Shown here in pieces: positions 44,872 through 56,112 of a stretch of DNA of 64,000 bases (positions within the stretch are counted from its first letter, which is position 1; each line of letters begins with the position of its first letter). The notes under the pieces are model-generated. The model did no database searches. It was not told the DNA's origin and saw nothing but the letters and a program-made list of their open reading frames with translations. This stretch comes from JAGGAG01 sp964638035. GTDB taxonomy: Bacteria > Gemmatimonadota > Gemmatimonadetes > Gemmatimonadales > GWC2-71-9. Location: contig CAZWXD010000012.1 in the NCBI GenBank assembly GCA_964638035.1, positions 1-64,000 on the forward strand. Direction: 5' to 3'. Both the position numbers and the translations under genes were made by a program.

Positions 44872-45318
44872 CTACTTGGCCACCTCGAAATCCTGGCTCG
44901 CGATCGGGCTCCCATTGAGGGAGATGTCCACCTTGTACTTCCCGACGGGCCAACCGCTCTTCTTCACGATGAAGAACTTCGTGGTGGCCGGTGCACCGGC
45001 GACCGCCTGGGCGGTTGAATCCACCGTCTGGCCGGTCTGGAAGGTCCACTTGGCCGTCAGGGTGGAGTTGGCCGTCGTGTTCTCGGTGTACACGGACGCG
45101 ATGATGCTGTCCTTCGTGCCGAAGGTGGTGCGTGCCGCGAGGACACGGCCATCCGGCCCCGAGGTGCTGCCCAATTCCACCCTGGCCGTGGGCGCCGGGG
45201 GCGGCGGGGGCGTGGGGGCGGCAGCAGCCGGCGGGGGCGCGGCTTCCTTTTTCTTGCAGGCGCCAATGAGGGGAACCGCCATCAGGGCCACGGCGAGCAG
45301 GGTACGGTGCGATCGCAT
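44872..45318 (-). CDS. Small lipoprotein of unknown function
   Basis: 148 aa from ATG 45318 with lipobox LIGACKKKE. A Pro/Ala-rich linker (about 27-46) precedes a beta-sandwich-like domain; TLTAKWTFQTGQTVDST and KYKVDISLNGSPIASQDFEV are typical of immunoglobulin-like accessory domains. No family recognised. It lies 20 bp after the LysM gene and probably shares its transcript. Confidence 0.65.
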   Translation of the reverse strand: MRSHRTLLAVALMAVPLIGACKKKEAAPPPAAAAPTPPPPPAPTARVELGSTSGPDGRVLAARTTFGTKDSIIASVYTENTTANSTLTAKWTFQTGQTVDSTAQAVAGAPATTKFFIVKKSGWPVGKYKVDISLNGSPIASQDFEVAK

Positions 45319-45338
45319 CGGGAATCCTCGCTGTGCGT

Positions 45339-45590
45339 TCACTGGGGTGGAATGACCAGGACCTGGCCGGGGAAGATCCTGTCCGGGTCCTTGAGCTTGT
45401 CGGTGTTGGCCTCGAAGATCTGGCGCCACTTGCCGGCATCGCCGTAGACGCGCTTGGCGATCTTCGAGAGGCTGTCGCCGGAGCGCACCTCGTAGGTCTT
45501 CGGTGCCTCCTGGGACCCTGGGGTGGCAGCCTGGGACGAGCTGCCGCTCTCGACGTCGGAGAAATCGGGGAAGTCCTTGGGGTCTGTCAT
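45339..45590 (-). CDS. Small LysM-domain protein
   Basis: 83 aa from ATG 45590, preceded by CAGAGGTTGGC. A flexible acidic start (DPKDFPDFSDVESG) precedes one LysM domain (about 32-83: TYEVRSGDSLSKIAKRVYG, IFEANTDKLKDPDRIFPGQVLVIPP). No signal peptide is visible. This organisation (no signal, one LysM) resembles the LysM part of YgaU/Kbp-type cytosolic proteins, without the BON domain. Divergent from the large Ser/Thr kinase. Confidence 0.85.
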   Translation of the reverse strand: MTDPKDFPDFSDVESGSSSQAATPGSQEAPKTYEVRSGDSLSKIAKRVYGDAGKWRQIFEANTDKLKDPDRIFPGQVLVIPPQ

Positions 45591-45768
45591 GCCAACCTCT
45601 GCGAGGTGCGATGGGGACGATGGTACGACGCAACATGTGAGCATACGGTGAGCAGGGGCAGGTCGTCAAATCGGATCCGTGCGGCGTGACGGGCGTCACT
45701 GTACATTACTTCCCCTGCAGGAACGGCACGACGGCAGTGTCCGCAGGTCCGCCGCAGCCAGGGGCTGG

Positions 45769-48700
45769 ATGACCGACCCGAACGCACGGCTCAGCGAAGC
45801 ACTGGGCGACCGGTACCGGATCCTCGGGGAGGCCGGCGCGGGTGGCATGGCCACGGTCTTCCTGGCCGAAGACGTGAAGCACCGGCGGCGCGTGGCCGTG
45901 AAGGTGCTCCGCCCGGAGCTTGCCGCGTCGCTCGGCGCGCAACGGTTCCTCCGCGAGATCCAGATCGCCGCCGGCCTCCAGCACCCCAACATTGTGGGCC
46001 TCCTCGACTCGGGCGCCTTTGCCAGCACCGCAGGGGGACCGGAAGACAGTCCCTACTACGTCATGCCCTTCGTGGAAGGCGAGTCCCTGCGGCAGCGCCT
46101 GGCCCGGTCGGGCGAGTTGCCCGTGGGCGAGGCAGTGCGGCTGCTCTGCGAGATCACCGATGCGCTGGCGCACGCCCACCGGCGCGGCGTGGTGCACCGG
46201 GACATGAAGCCCGACAACGTCATGATCGCGGAACGACACGCCCTGGTCACCGACTTTGGCGTCGCCAAGGCCGTCACCGAGGCGCATGGTAGCGACCATC
46301 AGGCCACGTCGGTGGGGATGGCCCTGGGCACCCCGGCGTACATGTCGCCAGAGCAGGCGGCGGCCGATCCCCACGTGGACCACCGGGCCGACATCTACGC
46401 CATCGGGGCCATGGCGTACGAACTGCTGGCCGGACGGCCGCCGTTCACCGGCGGGTCACCGCAGCAGGTGCTCATGGCGCAGGTCACCCAGGAGCCGGAG
46501 CCGCTCCTCAACCACCGAGCCAACCTGCCGCCAGGCCTGGCACAGGCGATCATGCGCTGCCTCGCCAAGCGCCCCGCCGATCGCTTCCAGACGGCAGACG
46601 AGCTGCTGGCCGCGCTCGAGCCCCACGCCACCGCCAGCGCCTCTTCCACGCCGGCGTCCACGGCGCCAGTGCGCGCGGTGCCCATGCCCGACAAGTGGTA
46701 TGGACATCCCGTGCGGGTGGGAGCGCTCTTTGCCCTGGCGTCCGCCGTGGTGCTGGCCCTGGTCTGGTTCCTCACGAAGGAAGTGGGGCTGCCCACCTGG
46801 GTGATGCCTGGCGCCGTCGGGTTGCTGGCCATTGGGCTCCCGATCATGCTCGCGACCGGAGTGGTCGAGCGGCGCCGTGCCGTGGCCCAGGCCACGGGGA
46901 TGTTCCACGCGAGCGCCGAGACGGGACTGCGCCGCCTCACGTGGAAGCAGTCGGTTCGGGGCGGTGTGCTCGCCTTCAGTGCGCTGGCGGTGGTCGTCAT
47001 CGGCTACCTCGTCATGCGCCTTTCCGGCATCGGCCCCGTGGGCACGCTGGTGGCGTCGGGCAAGCTCTCCGCGAGCGACCGGATCGTGGTGGCGGACTTC
47101 GAGAACCGCACCAGTGACTCCACGCTGGGGACGTCGGTGACCGAGGCGTTCCGCATCGACCTGGCGCAGTCGCCGGTGGTGAAGGTCGTCCCGGCGGCCA
47201 ACGTCAATGACGCGCTCGCCCGGATGGGCAAGCCGACGGCCGTGTTCCTGGACGGCGCCACCGCGCGCGAGGTGGCAGTGCGGGAGAACGCGAAGGCGGT
47301 GGTGGTGGGCGAGATCAGCCCGATCGGGAAGGGCATGGTCCTCTCGGCGCGGCTGCTCTCGGCCAGTGACGGCACCGAGCTCGTGGCGCTGCGGGAGACG
47401 GCGGCGGACGAGGGCAAGGTCCTCGAGGCGATCGACCGGCTCTCCAAGGGGATGCGGGAGCGGTTCGGTGAGTCGCTCAAGCGGCTCCGGAACACCGAGC
47501 CGCTGGAGCAGGTGACCACCAGCTCCCTCGAGGCCCTGCGGCTCTACACGCAGGGTGAGCGATCCTTCGAGCGGGGTGACTACGACGACGCCATGGGCCT
47601 GATGCGGCAGGCCATCGCGGCCGACAGCAACTTCGCCATGGCGTGGCGCAAGCTTGCGGTGGCCCTCAACAACACCCGGGCCTCCCAGACCGAGACGAAT
47701 GCGGCGTCCACGCGTGCCTACCAGCTGCGGGACCGGCTCCCGGAGAAGGAGCGGTACCTGGCCGATGCCTTCTACTTCTACACGGCCAACTACCAGCCCG
47801 AGAAGGTGATCTCGGCCTACCGGGCCGTGCTCCAGATTGACCCGGACGACCCGGTGGCCCTCAACAACCTCTCCATCCAGCTGATGCGCGAGGGGAAGGC
47901 CGTAGAGGCCGAACAGCTGGTGCGGCATGCCGTGGATCTCCGGCTCCAGGGCACCACCTTCTACAACAACCTCGCTGCCACCCTGCTGCAGCAGTACCGG
48001 AACGACGAGGCGCTGGCCATTATCGACACCATGGATGCCAGGCTGCCGGGCACACCCGAGAATGCCGTGCAGCGATCGAGCGTCCTCATCGTGTCCGGTC
48101 GCCTGGATAGCGCCGAGGCCACGCTCCGCTCCGCGCTGCGGGAGAACCTCCCGGTCAGCACCGAGCAGTCGCTGCACGCCATGCTCGGGTCGGTGCTGAC
48201 CATGAAGGGGCGGATGCATGAAGCCGAGGCCGAGCGGCAGCGGTGGCGGGCCCTGGTGGACCGGCGGGGGCAGGGGGGCAACGTGCTGGTGGTTGATGCC
48301 GTTGATGCGATCTCGCGCGTGATGCAGTATGGGGAGGTCGGGCCGGCGCTCAAGGCACTCGATTCGGCATTGGCAGCGCGTCCCCTCTCGGGGATTCCCG
48401 CGAATGACCGGCCCTACCCCACGCTGGCGCTTGCCTACGCCATGCTTGGCCAGCCTGCACGGGCGTCACAGTTGCTGGCGGAGTACACACGCGAAGTCCC
48501 GGCGGAATCGCGCGCCGGCGATGATGGAGTCCCCCTTGCCCGCGGAAACATTGCCCTGGCCGAGGGGAAGCCGCGTGAGGCCCTCGACCAGTTCCGGGCG
48601 TTTGGCGCCGAGGGGGGCTGTGGTGTGTGTGCGAAGTACTTCGAGGCCCGGGCGTGGGAGGCAATGGGCCTGCCTGATTCGGCCGTTGCCGCCTACAGGG

Positions 48701-48936
48701 CGGTGGCCGTGCCGGGAGGCCCGATCGAACGAGGGCGGGCGGACGGCCCGATGCTCACGCCCTCGCTGGTGCGCCTCGGGGAGCTGCAGGAGGAGCAGGG
48801 CGACAAGGCCGGTGCCATCGAGACGTACACCCGCGTCCTCGCCAACTGGAGTCACGCCGACCCGGCCATGCAGCCGCAGGTCAGGGACGTGAAGCAGCGC
48901 CTGGCGAAGCTCAGCGGCGAACCGGGCCAGCGCTAG
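45769..48936 (+). CDS. Membrane serine/threonine kinase with C-terminal TPR region
   Basis: 1055 aa. Kinase domain (about 15-280) is complete: Gly loop GEAGAGGMATV (20-30), K45 in VAVKVL, HRDMKPDN (143-150), TDFG (161-164) and TPAYMSPEQA. Two or three membrane helices follow (about 318-430). A TolB-like amino-terminal domain (about 460-570; IVVADFENRTSDSTLGTSVTEAF) precedes at least six TPRs to the C-terminus. This PknB-TolB-TPR fusion is abundant in Gemmatimonadota and Acidobacteriota. The TPR part is probably extracytoplasmic or protein-binding. Confidence 0.92.
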   Translation: MTDPNARLSEALGDRYRILGEAGAGGMATVFLAEDVKHRRRVAVKVLRPELAASLGAQRFLREIQIAAGLQHPNIVGLLDSGAFASTAGGPEDSPYYVMPFVEGESLRQRLARSGELPVGEAVRLLCEITDALAHAHRRGVVHRDMKPDNVMIAERHALVTDFGVAKAVTEAHGSDHQATSVGMALGTPAYMSPEQAAADPHVDHRADIYAIGAMAYELLAGRPPFTGGSPQQVLMAQVTQEPEPLLNHRANLPPGLAQAIMRCLAKRPADRFQTADELLAALEPHATASASSTPASTAPVRAVPMPDKWYGHPVRVGALFALASAVVLALVWFLTKEVGLPTWVMPGAVGLLAIGLPIMLATGVVERRRAVAQATGMFHASAETGLRRLTWKQSVRGGVLAFSALAVVVIGYLVMRLSGIGPVGTLVASGKLSASDRIVVADFENRTSDSTLGTSVTEAFRIDLAQSPVVKVVPAANVNDALARMGKPTAVFLDGATAREVAVRENAKAVVVGEISPIGKGMVLSARLLSASDGTELVALRETAADEGKVLEAIDRLSKGMRERFGESLKRLRNTEPLEQVTTSSLEALRLYTQGERSFERGDYDDAMGLMRQAIAADSNFAMAWRKLAVALNNTRASQTETNAASTRAYQLRDRLPEKERYLADAFYFYTANYQPEKVISAYRAVLQIDPDDPVALNNLSIQLMREGKAVEAEQLVRHAVDLRLQGTTFYNNLAATLLQQYRNDEALAIIDTMDARLPGTPENAVQRSSVLIVSGRLDSAEATLRSALRENLPVSTEQSLHAMLGSVLTMKGRMHEAEAERQRWRALVDRRGQGGNVLVVDAVDAISRVMQYGEVGPALKALDSALAARPLSGIPANDRPYPTLALAYAMLGQPARASQLLAEYTREVPAESRAGDDGVPLARGNIALAEGKPREALDQFRAFGAEGGCGVCAKYFEARAWEAMGLPDSAVAAYRAVAVPGGPIERGRADGPMLTPSLVRLGELQEEQGDKAGAIETYTRVLANWSHADPAMQPQVRDVKQRLAKLSGEPGQR

Positions 48937-48940
48937 CCAC

Positions 48941-49207
48941 ATGGATGGGCTGCTGAAGTTCGGCCTCTTCATGCTGATCGTCACCGGCATCCCCGCCATT
49001 GGCGCCGCGATCGTCACGCTGGCCAAGGGGTATGCGCGTCGGGCCGAGGGCGTGTCGCCGGTCGAGGTTGACGAGTTGCGTGCAGAGGTGGCGGCGATGC
49101 GCACCCTCCCGGAGCGGGTCCAGGAGCTGGAGGAACGGCTGGATTTCGCGGAGCGGATGCTGGCCCAGCAGCGGGCGGCAGAACGCATACCGCCCCCGGC
49201 CTCGTAA
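48941..49207 (+). CDS. Small membrane-anchored coiled-coil protein
   Basis: 88 aa. One membrane segment (about residues 5-30) is followed by a coiled-coil (about 42-80: VDELRAEVAAMRTLPERVQELEERLDFAERMLAQQR). The layout recalls PspB but the sequence is not clearly homologous. It lies 4 bp after the kinase stop. The stop codon is inside the loop of a terminator-like hairpin. Confidence 0.75.
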   Translation: MDGLLKFGLFMLIVTGIPAIGAAIVTLAKGYARRAEGVSPVEVDELRAEVAAMRTLPERVQELEERLDFAERMLAQQRAAERIPPPAS

Positions 49208-49219
49208 GGCCGGGGGCGG
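49190..49219 (+). terminator. Strong GC hairpin overlapping the gene end
   Basis: 13-bp perfect stem (49190-49202 with 49207-49219) and a 4-base loop CGTA. The TAA stop (49205-49207) lies at the loop. No T-run follows, so it is either a Rho-dependent end or an mRNA 3' stabiliser. Confidence 0.6.
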
Positions 49220-49251
49220 CGTGTGGTCGCTCGCTTCGTGAAGGGAGCAGC

Positions 49252-49926
49252 CTAGAAGCGGATCACCGTACCGATGGAGACTTCACCCTGGCCCACGGTC
49301 GAGGTGCCCTGGCCAGCCGCACAGAATCCCCACCAATCACACCAGATCACCACCTGCCCGTTGGGCACGAAGCCCCACCACCCGCGAAGGTGCGCGCGGA
49401 GGCCGACCTTTTCGGCGCGGCCGAACATGTACTGCGCCCCGCCCTCCAGCGACATGGAGAACTGGGTGTTCGTGCCGACCTGTTCCTTGGGGTCGTACAC
49501 GACGAGGCCCAACCCGCCGCCAATGTAAGGCTGGACCTTGGCATGCCCGAAGAGCTGCCGGCCGCCCACATGGATATAGTTGATGGCGAAGTCCTGCTTC
49601 TGCGATGCGGTATTGGTTCCGGTTGGGTAGAAGGCCGCCTTGGTGTCCTGCCTGAGGTAGGTGCCGGTGACCCAGGAAGACCCGCCCGGACTCCAGCCCA
49701 GTTCGACGCCCCAGCCCATGGAGTCATCGGCCCGGATGCTGCCATCGGGCACGCCGGAGATCCCGGACGTGGGGAAGCCGCCACCCCAGACGTAGCCGAG
49801 GAACGGCGTCACCTGGAAGTACGGGCCGCCGAAAGTGCCGGTGGTGCGCGCTCCCTGCGCATGAGCCATGGCCGGCATGGCCAGGAGCAGCGCTGCCGCT
49901 GCGGTGCGAACAAGGGCACGGTGCAT
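49252..49926 (-). CDS. Outer-membrane beta-barrel protein (OmpW/Opr-like size)
   Basis: 224 aa from ATG 49926 with a signal peptide (AAAALLLAMPAMAHAQ). Alternating strands throughout (YFQVTPFLGYVWGGG, WGVELGWSP, KVQPYIGGGLGLVVYDP, KVGLRAHLRGWWGF) and a terminal GEVSIGTVIRF strand ending in phenylalanine are typical of eight-stranded outer-membrane proteins. Cysteines occur only in VIWCDWWGFCAAG. Channel or receptor role unknown. Divergent from the aldolase gene. Confidence 0.8.
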   Translation of the reverse strand: MHRALVRTAAAALLLAMPAMAHAQGARTTGTFGGPYFQVTPFLGYVWGGGFPTSGISGVPDGSIRADDSMGWGVELGWSPGGSSWVTGTYLRQDTKAAFYPTGTNTASQKQDFAINYIHVGGRQLFGHAKVQPYIGGGLGLVVYDPKEQVGTNTQFSMSLEGGAQYMFGRAEKVGLRAHLRGWWGFVPNGQVVIWCDWWGFCAAGQGTSTVGQGEVSIGTVIRF

Positions 49927-50115
49927 GATAAAGATGACTCCTGAAGGTGGATTAGGGCCCGAAACCGGGGTTGAAAATGCAGGGGACGACATGGTTTTGT
50001 CGAGTTGCACCGGGCGGTGGCGTCCCGGGCGCGTCGGGCGTAGGATAAACCCGTTGTGGGCCATCCGGGCCACCCACCTTCTCCGGGGGCAACACGCCCC
50101 GCCAGAAAGGACATA

Positions 50116-51179
<1,064 letters not shown>

Positions 51180-51183
<4 letters not shown>

Positions 51184-52202
51184 TCCCGGAGCCGGAGGCA
51201 CCGGCTGCGCCGGTGCCCCCGGCCGTCAGGGTCTTCACGCCGCAACTCCGGATCCTGCTCGCCGGAGCCTGCCTCGTCGTCATCATTGCCGGGCTTCGGG
51301 CGGCGGCCCCGGTGCTCAATGTCTTCCTGCTGGCCCTGGTGATTGCCCAGAGCCTCTCGCCCCTCGCGGATATCCTGGCACGGCGCGGACTGAAGCCTGT
51401 CTGGGCTGCGCTCATCAGCGTGGTGCTGGTCCTGGTCGTTGGCGTGACCGTGATCGGGCTCCTCGGCACGTCGCTTTCCCGCCTGGTGGCGCAGCTCCCG
51501 CATTACGAGGCTGGACTGGTCGGGCTCCGGGACCGCGGGATCGCCCTCCTGCAGCGGTTCAATATCGACGCCGGGCAGGTCTTCTCCTCTGATGTCCTGA
51601 GCCCGGGGCGCATCGTGGGCCTCGCGACGGCCTTTGTGCAGGGCCTGGCGGGGACGATGGGCCACGCCCTGCTGATCCTCCTGCTCGTCGCCTTCATGAT
51701 GATCGACCTGGCGCTGCTGCGAGGCGCCCGCGACGAGCACCACCCGGGGCTCCACTGGATGCGCGAGGCTGAGCACTTCGGGGGCGACATCCGGAGCTAT
51801 GTGCGCATCACCGGGATCGTCGGCCTCATCGCTGCCACGGCCAACCTGGTGGTGCTCGAGGCGCTCCGGGTGGACTTCGCCATCACGTGGGCCGCGTTCA
51901 GCTTCTTCCTGAGCTTCGTGCCGGTGGTGGGGTTCTTCATGGCGTTGCTCCCGCCGGCGTGCATTGCCCTGCTGGAGCATGGCCCTGCCCGTGCCATGAT
52001 GGTGGTGGGCGGGTACCTCATCATCAACTTCGTGGTGGACAACATCATCAAGCCGCGCTTCATGCAGGAAGGCTTCGAGATATCCATCCTCGAGGTGTTC
52101 TTCTCGCTGCTCTTCTGGGGCTGGGTGCTGGGGCCGGTGGGGACGATCCTGGCCGTGCCCCTCACCCTGACGGTTCGCCGGGTCCGGGAGCGGTTCGCGT
52201 GA
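51180..52202 (+). CDS. AI-2E-family membrane transporter
   Basis: 340 aa with about eight hydrophobic segments; the family phrases VGFFMALLPPACIALLEHG, INFVVDNIIKPRFMQ and GPVGTILAVPLTLTV are conserved. TqsA-like members were linked to autoinducer-2 export, others to Na+/H+ or general export; cargo here is unknown. Coupled to the aldolase by ATGA overlap. Its last 41 bp overlap the 3' end of the opposite-strand TPR gene. Confidence 0.9.
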
Positions 52203-53082
52203 TCGCCGCCCACTCCGCTTCGTAGCGTTCCCGCAGGCGTGATGCCCCCAGCCGCTGGAAGCCCGCAAGGGCCTGGTCGCGGCGCCGGGCAGCCGGGTCG
52301 GCCTGTCCGAGTTGCCGGAGTGCCAGGCTCGCCAGCGCGGCCAGTTCCGCCTCGACCAGTCGTGACCCCAGGTCGGCGGCCCGATCGGCCGCCTGGCTGG
52401 CGGTTGCCACGGCCTCATCCAGTCGTCGCTCGCTGAGGCAGAGGCGCGCATCCAGCCGCGCAGCCTCGAGCACGCCAACTGCATCATCAACCTCGACCAT
52501 CAGGGCGCGACCCCGCTCGATCCCGCGACGCGCCACACCCAGGTTGCCCGCCCCCAGGTCCAGCTCTGCCCGGCCCAGCACCGTCAGGGCGAGCAACTGC
52601 CGGTCGCCCGCCACTTCAGCATGGTGGAGGGCCTGCTCGCTGGCGGCCTCGGCGTCGGTTGGTGCGTCGATCGCGCGGAAGACCAGGGACAGGTTGTGGC
52701 AGGTCTCCCCGGCGCCGCGGCGGTCGCCCAGGGCCTGATAGTCGAGGAGGGCCGCCCGGTAGAGGCTCAGGGCCTCGAGCGGAGCACCCTGGAGGTCGGC
52801 AACCGACGCGAGGTTGTTCCGGGCACGCGCCACCACCAGGCGATCACCCTGCCGGCCTGCCAGGGCGAGGGCAGCCTCGAAGTGCTCCCGCGCCCGGTCG
52901 AGCGCGCCGGACTCGAACGCCACGGCCCCCAGGAGGTTGAGGGCACGCATCCGTCCGTCCGCGTCGCCACGCTTCCCGAACGACTCGGCGGCGCGCGCGC
53001 CCGCGTCCGCCGCCAGGCGAATATCCCCTCGCCTGAGCGCGCTGGTGGCGGACTGCAGCAGGGCGGACGCCGATCCGGTCAC
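52162..53082 (-). CDS. TPR protein, cytosolic
   Basis: 306 aa from GTG 53082, 8 bp after the lipoprotein stop. Six to seven TPR-like helix pairs of the MalT/Rapsyn type are visible (for example MRALNLLGAVAFESGALDRAREHFEAAL-like and DRRGAGETCHNLSLVFR segments). No signal peptide or catalytic domain. Last gene in the sigma-54 activator operon; probably a partner-binding scaffold for it. Confidence 0.75.
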   Translation of the reverse strand: MTGSASALLQSATSALRRGDIRLAADAGARAAESFGKRGDADGRMRALNLLGAVAFESGALDRAREHFEAALALAGRQGDRLVVARARNNLASVADLQGAPLEALSLYRAALLDYQALGDRRGAGETCHNLSLVFRAIDAPTDAEAASEQALHHAEVAGDRQLLALTVLGRAELDLGAGNLGVARRGIERGRALMVEVDDAVGVLEAARLDARLCLSERRLDEAVATASQAADRAADLGSRLVEAELAALASLALRQLGQADPAARRRDQALAGFQRLGASRLRERYEAEWAAITRTAPGPGEPSG

Positions 53083-53090
53083 TGGTGCGC

Positions 53091-53723
53091 TCAGTACGCG
53101 ATGGCGTAGCGGCTGAAGCCGTCGAGGTCAGCCTCGAGGTCGTCGAAGTCACCCCGGAGGGTGCCCAGCCGGACAAACGGGTCGCCCACGCGTGCCTGCC
53201 TCCAGATGCCGAGGCGAAGCTCGATGTCCTCGTCCTCCTCATCGTGCTCACCATCGTCATTGAAGTCGTCATCGGCCTCGGCATACCGGATCCTCAGGCG
53301 GGCCGGGTCGTCCGCGGAGAACTGGAGCCCCGACGGCGCGAACTCAAACAGCATGAGGGCCGGATCCACCACCTTGATCGTGATGAGCACCGAGTCGCCT
53401 TCCGTGAACGGCGTGCCGTCCGGATAGCGATCCAGCGACTCATCCTCCAGCTCGAGCGCCAGGAACTCCTCCCCACGCCCCCCGCCCTCGGCCTGGAAGA
53501 AGATTCCCGCCTCGGCCTGCGTACCACGGAACGCCCAGAACGACACACTGTCGGCCTCGAGTGGAGGGGCATCCGGGCGAAGGCGCACCACCTGGAGTTC
53601 ATCGGCCGGTCGCTCGGTGCCGGGTTGATCGGGTGGTGGCGCGGTGCTGTCGGAGGTGCATGAAGCGACCAGCGCCAATGCGATGACGCCGAGCCATGGG
53701 AGCGGGGAACGGTTGCGGGGCAT
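53091..53723 (-). CDS. Acidic lipoprotein of unknown function
   Basis: 210 aa from ATG 53723 with lipobox ALVASCTSDST. A beta-rich domain is followed by an Asp/Glu run around residues 151-167 (DDDFNDDGEHDEEDED) that may bind calcium. The sequence ends DDLEADLDGFSRYAIAY. No family recognised. It lies 28 bp downstream of the sigma-54 activator and 8 bp upstream of the TPR gene, so co-transcription is likely. Confidence 0.65.
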   Translation of the reverse strand: MPRNRSPLPWLGVIALALVASCTSDSTAPPPDQPGTERPADELQVVRLRPDAPPLEADSVSFWAFRGTQAEAGIFFQAEGGGRGEEFLALELEDESLDRYPDGTPFTEGDSVLITIKVVDPALMLFEFAPSGLQFSADDPARLRIRYAEADDDFNDDGEHDEEDEDIELRLGIWRQARVGDPFVRLGTLRGDFDDLEADLDGFSRYAIAY

Positions 53724-53751
53724 GGGGGATTCCCTCCGGCAGGAGCCGGTG

Positions 53752-55080
<1,329 letters not shown>

Positions 55081-55095
55081 CCGGTGGCCGCAGGG

Positions 55096-55908
55096 TCAGT
55101 CGTCGTCGCTGTCGTCGCAGCCGTCATGGTCCTCGTCCTCGAACGCCCGAATGGATGCCCTGATGTTGCGATCCACCGCATCTTCCCACTGGCCCCCGTC
55201 GTTGGCGAGTGCCGGGTCCACCAGCGAACCGTTCACGCGGAACCACGTCGAGAGGTCGACGAAGAGCGTGAGCTCGGTGCCGGATCCCTCCGTCACGTCG
55301 AGTGGCGGGTTGAAGTCCGCTTCCTGCTCGCTGCTGGCGTCGCCGGTATACACGAACGGGGTTCCGTTCCAGGTGCCGACCACGCGCACGCTCCGGCCCC
55401 GGTACTCGGGATGTGCCGCCAGGAAGCCCGCATCGCTCTCGCCGGGCTTGTGCACCTTGAAGTCCACCTCATGGTAGGTGCCGGCCGGCACCTCGAGCGT
55501 GAACTGCCGGGCTGCGCCCGAGCCCAGGGGGAGGTCAAGCAGGTAGGGCCCGACGTGCACCTCATCGCAATCATCGCTGTCATCGTCGTCGGATGCATGG
55601 GCGACCCCCTGCGCGCCCTGTCCCGACCGGATGTCGTCCTGGTCGTCATCGTCCGGGCACGTCACGCTGTTCTCGACCAGCTCCAGCTCGATCTCGCGAA
55701 TGACGAGTTGCGCGGTGTCGATCACCAGCACGTTCGTCCCGTCAGTCAGCGTATCGGGTGCCCCCGAGAGGAGCAGGTTCGAGCCGGGGACGGCACGCGT
55801 AGCCACGCTGAACGCGACGGTGGCCGTGTTGGCCGGGCCCGACTGGTCACTGTTGCAGGCCGCAGCCAGGACTGCGATGGATACGGCGCCAAGGACGGGA
55901 GCACGCAT
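55096..55908 (-). CDS. Asp-rich DUF4382-like lipoprotein
   Basis: 270 aa with lipobox VLAAACNSDQS. The first domain runs like DUF4382 (VLVIDTAQLVIREIELEL and YLLDLPLGSGAARQFTLEVPAGTYHEVDFKV). An internal acidic insert (about 85-115; CPDDDDQDD, SDDDDSDDCDE) and an acidic C-terminus (DEDHDGCDDSDDD) resemble calcium-binding segments. First gene of the sigma-54 activator operon. Function unknown; surface adhesion or matrix role is possible. Confidence 0.68.
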   Translation of the reverse strand: MRAPVLGAVSIAVLAAACNSDQSGPANTATVAFSVATRAVPGSNLLLSGAPDTLTDGTNVLVIDTAQLVIREIELELVENSVTCPDDDDQDDIRSGQGAQGVAHASDDDDSDDCDEVHVGPYLLDLPLGSGAARQFTLEVPAGTYHEVDFKVHKPGESDAGFLAAHPEYRGRSVRVVGTWNGTPFVYTGDASSEQEADFNPPLDVTEGSGTELTLFVDLSTWFRVNGSLVDPALANDGGQWEDAVDRNIRASIRAFEDEDHDGCDDSDDD

Positions 55909-56011
55909 TGGTACCTCTATGAGTGGCAGGTGCGATCAAGGTGGCGGCAAGTGCCGCCGGGTGACCCACCCCGCCTTGCAGGCGCTGTTCCGACCGCATG
56001 ACCACTTGTTA

Positions 56012-56028
56012 AGTGATGATAGCTCACT
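56012..56028. promoter_or_regulatory. Inverted repeat in a divergent promoter region
   Basis: AGTGA (56012-56016) and TCACT (56024-56028), spacer 7 bp, within the only AT-richer patch (56004-56034) between the Asp-rich lipoprotein and the solute-binding protein. Candidate operator or promoter for one or both. Confidence 0.35.
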
Positions 56029-56112
56029 AGGTTACGGGCAAGCTACGCCGACACCGATCCCTGGCAGGCTGTAACGTTCTGTTCCATGTGCATCATGGCG
56101 AGGCAGGTACCG

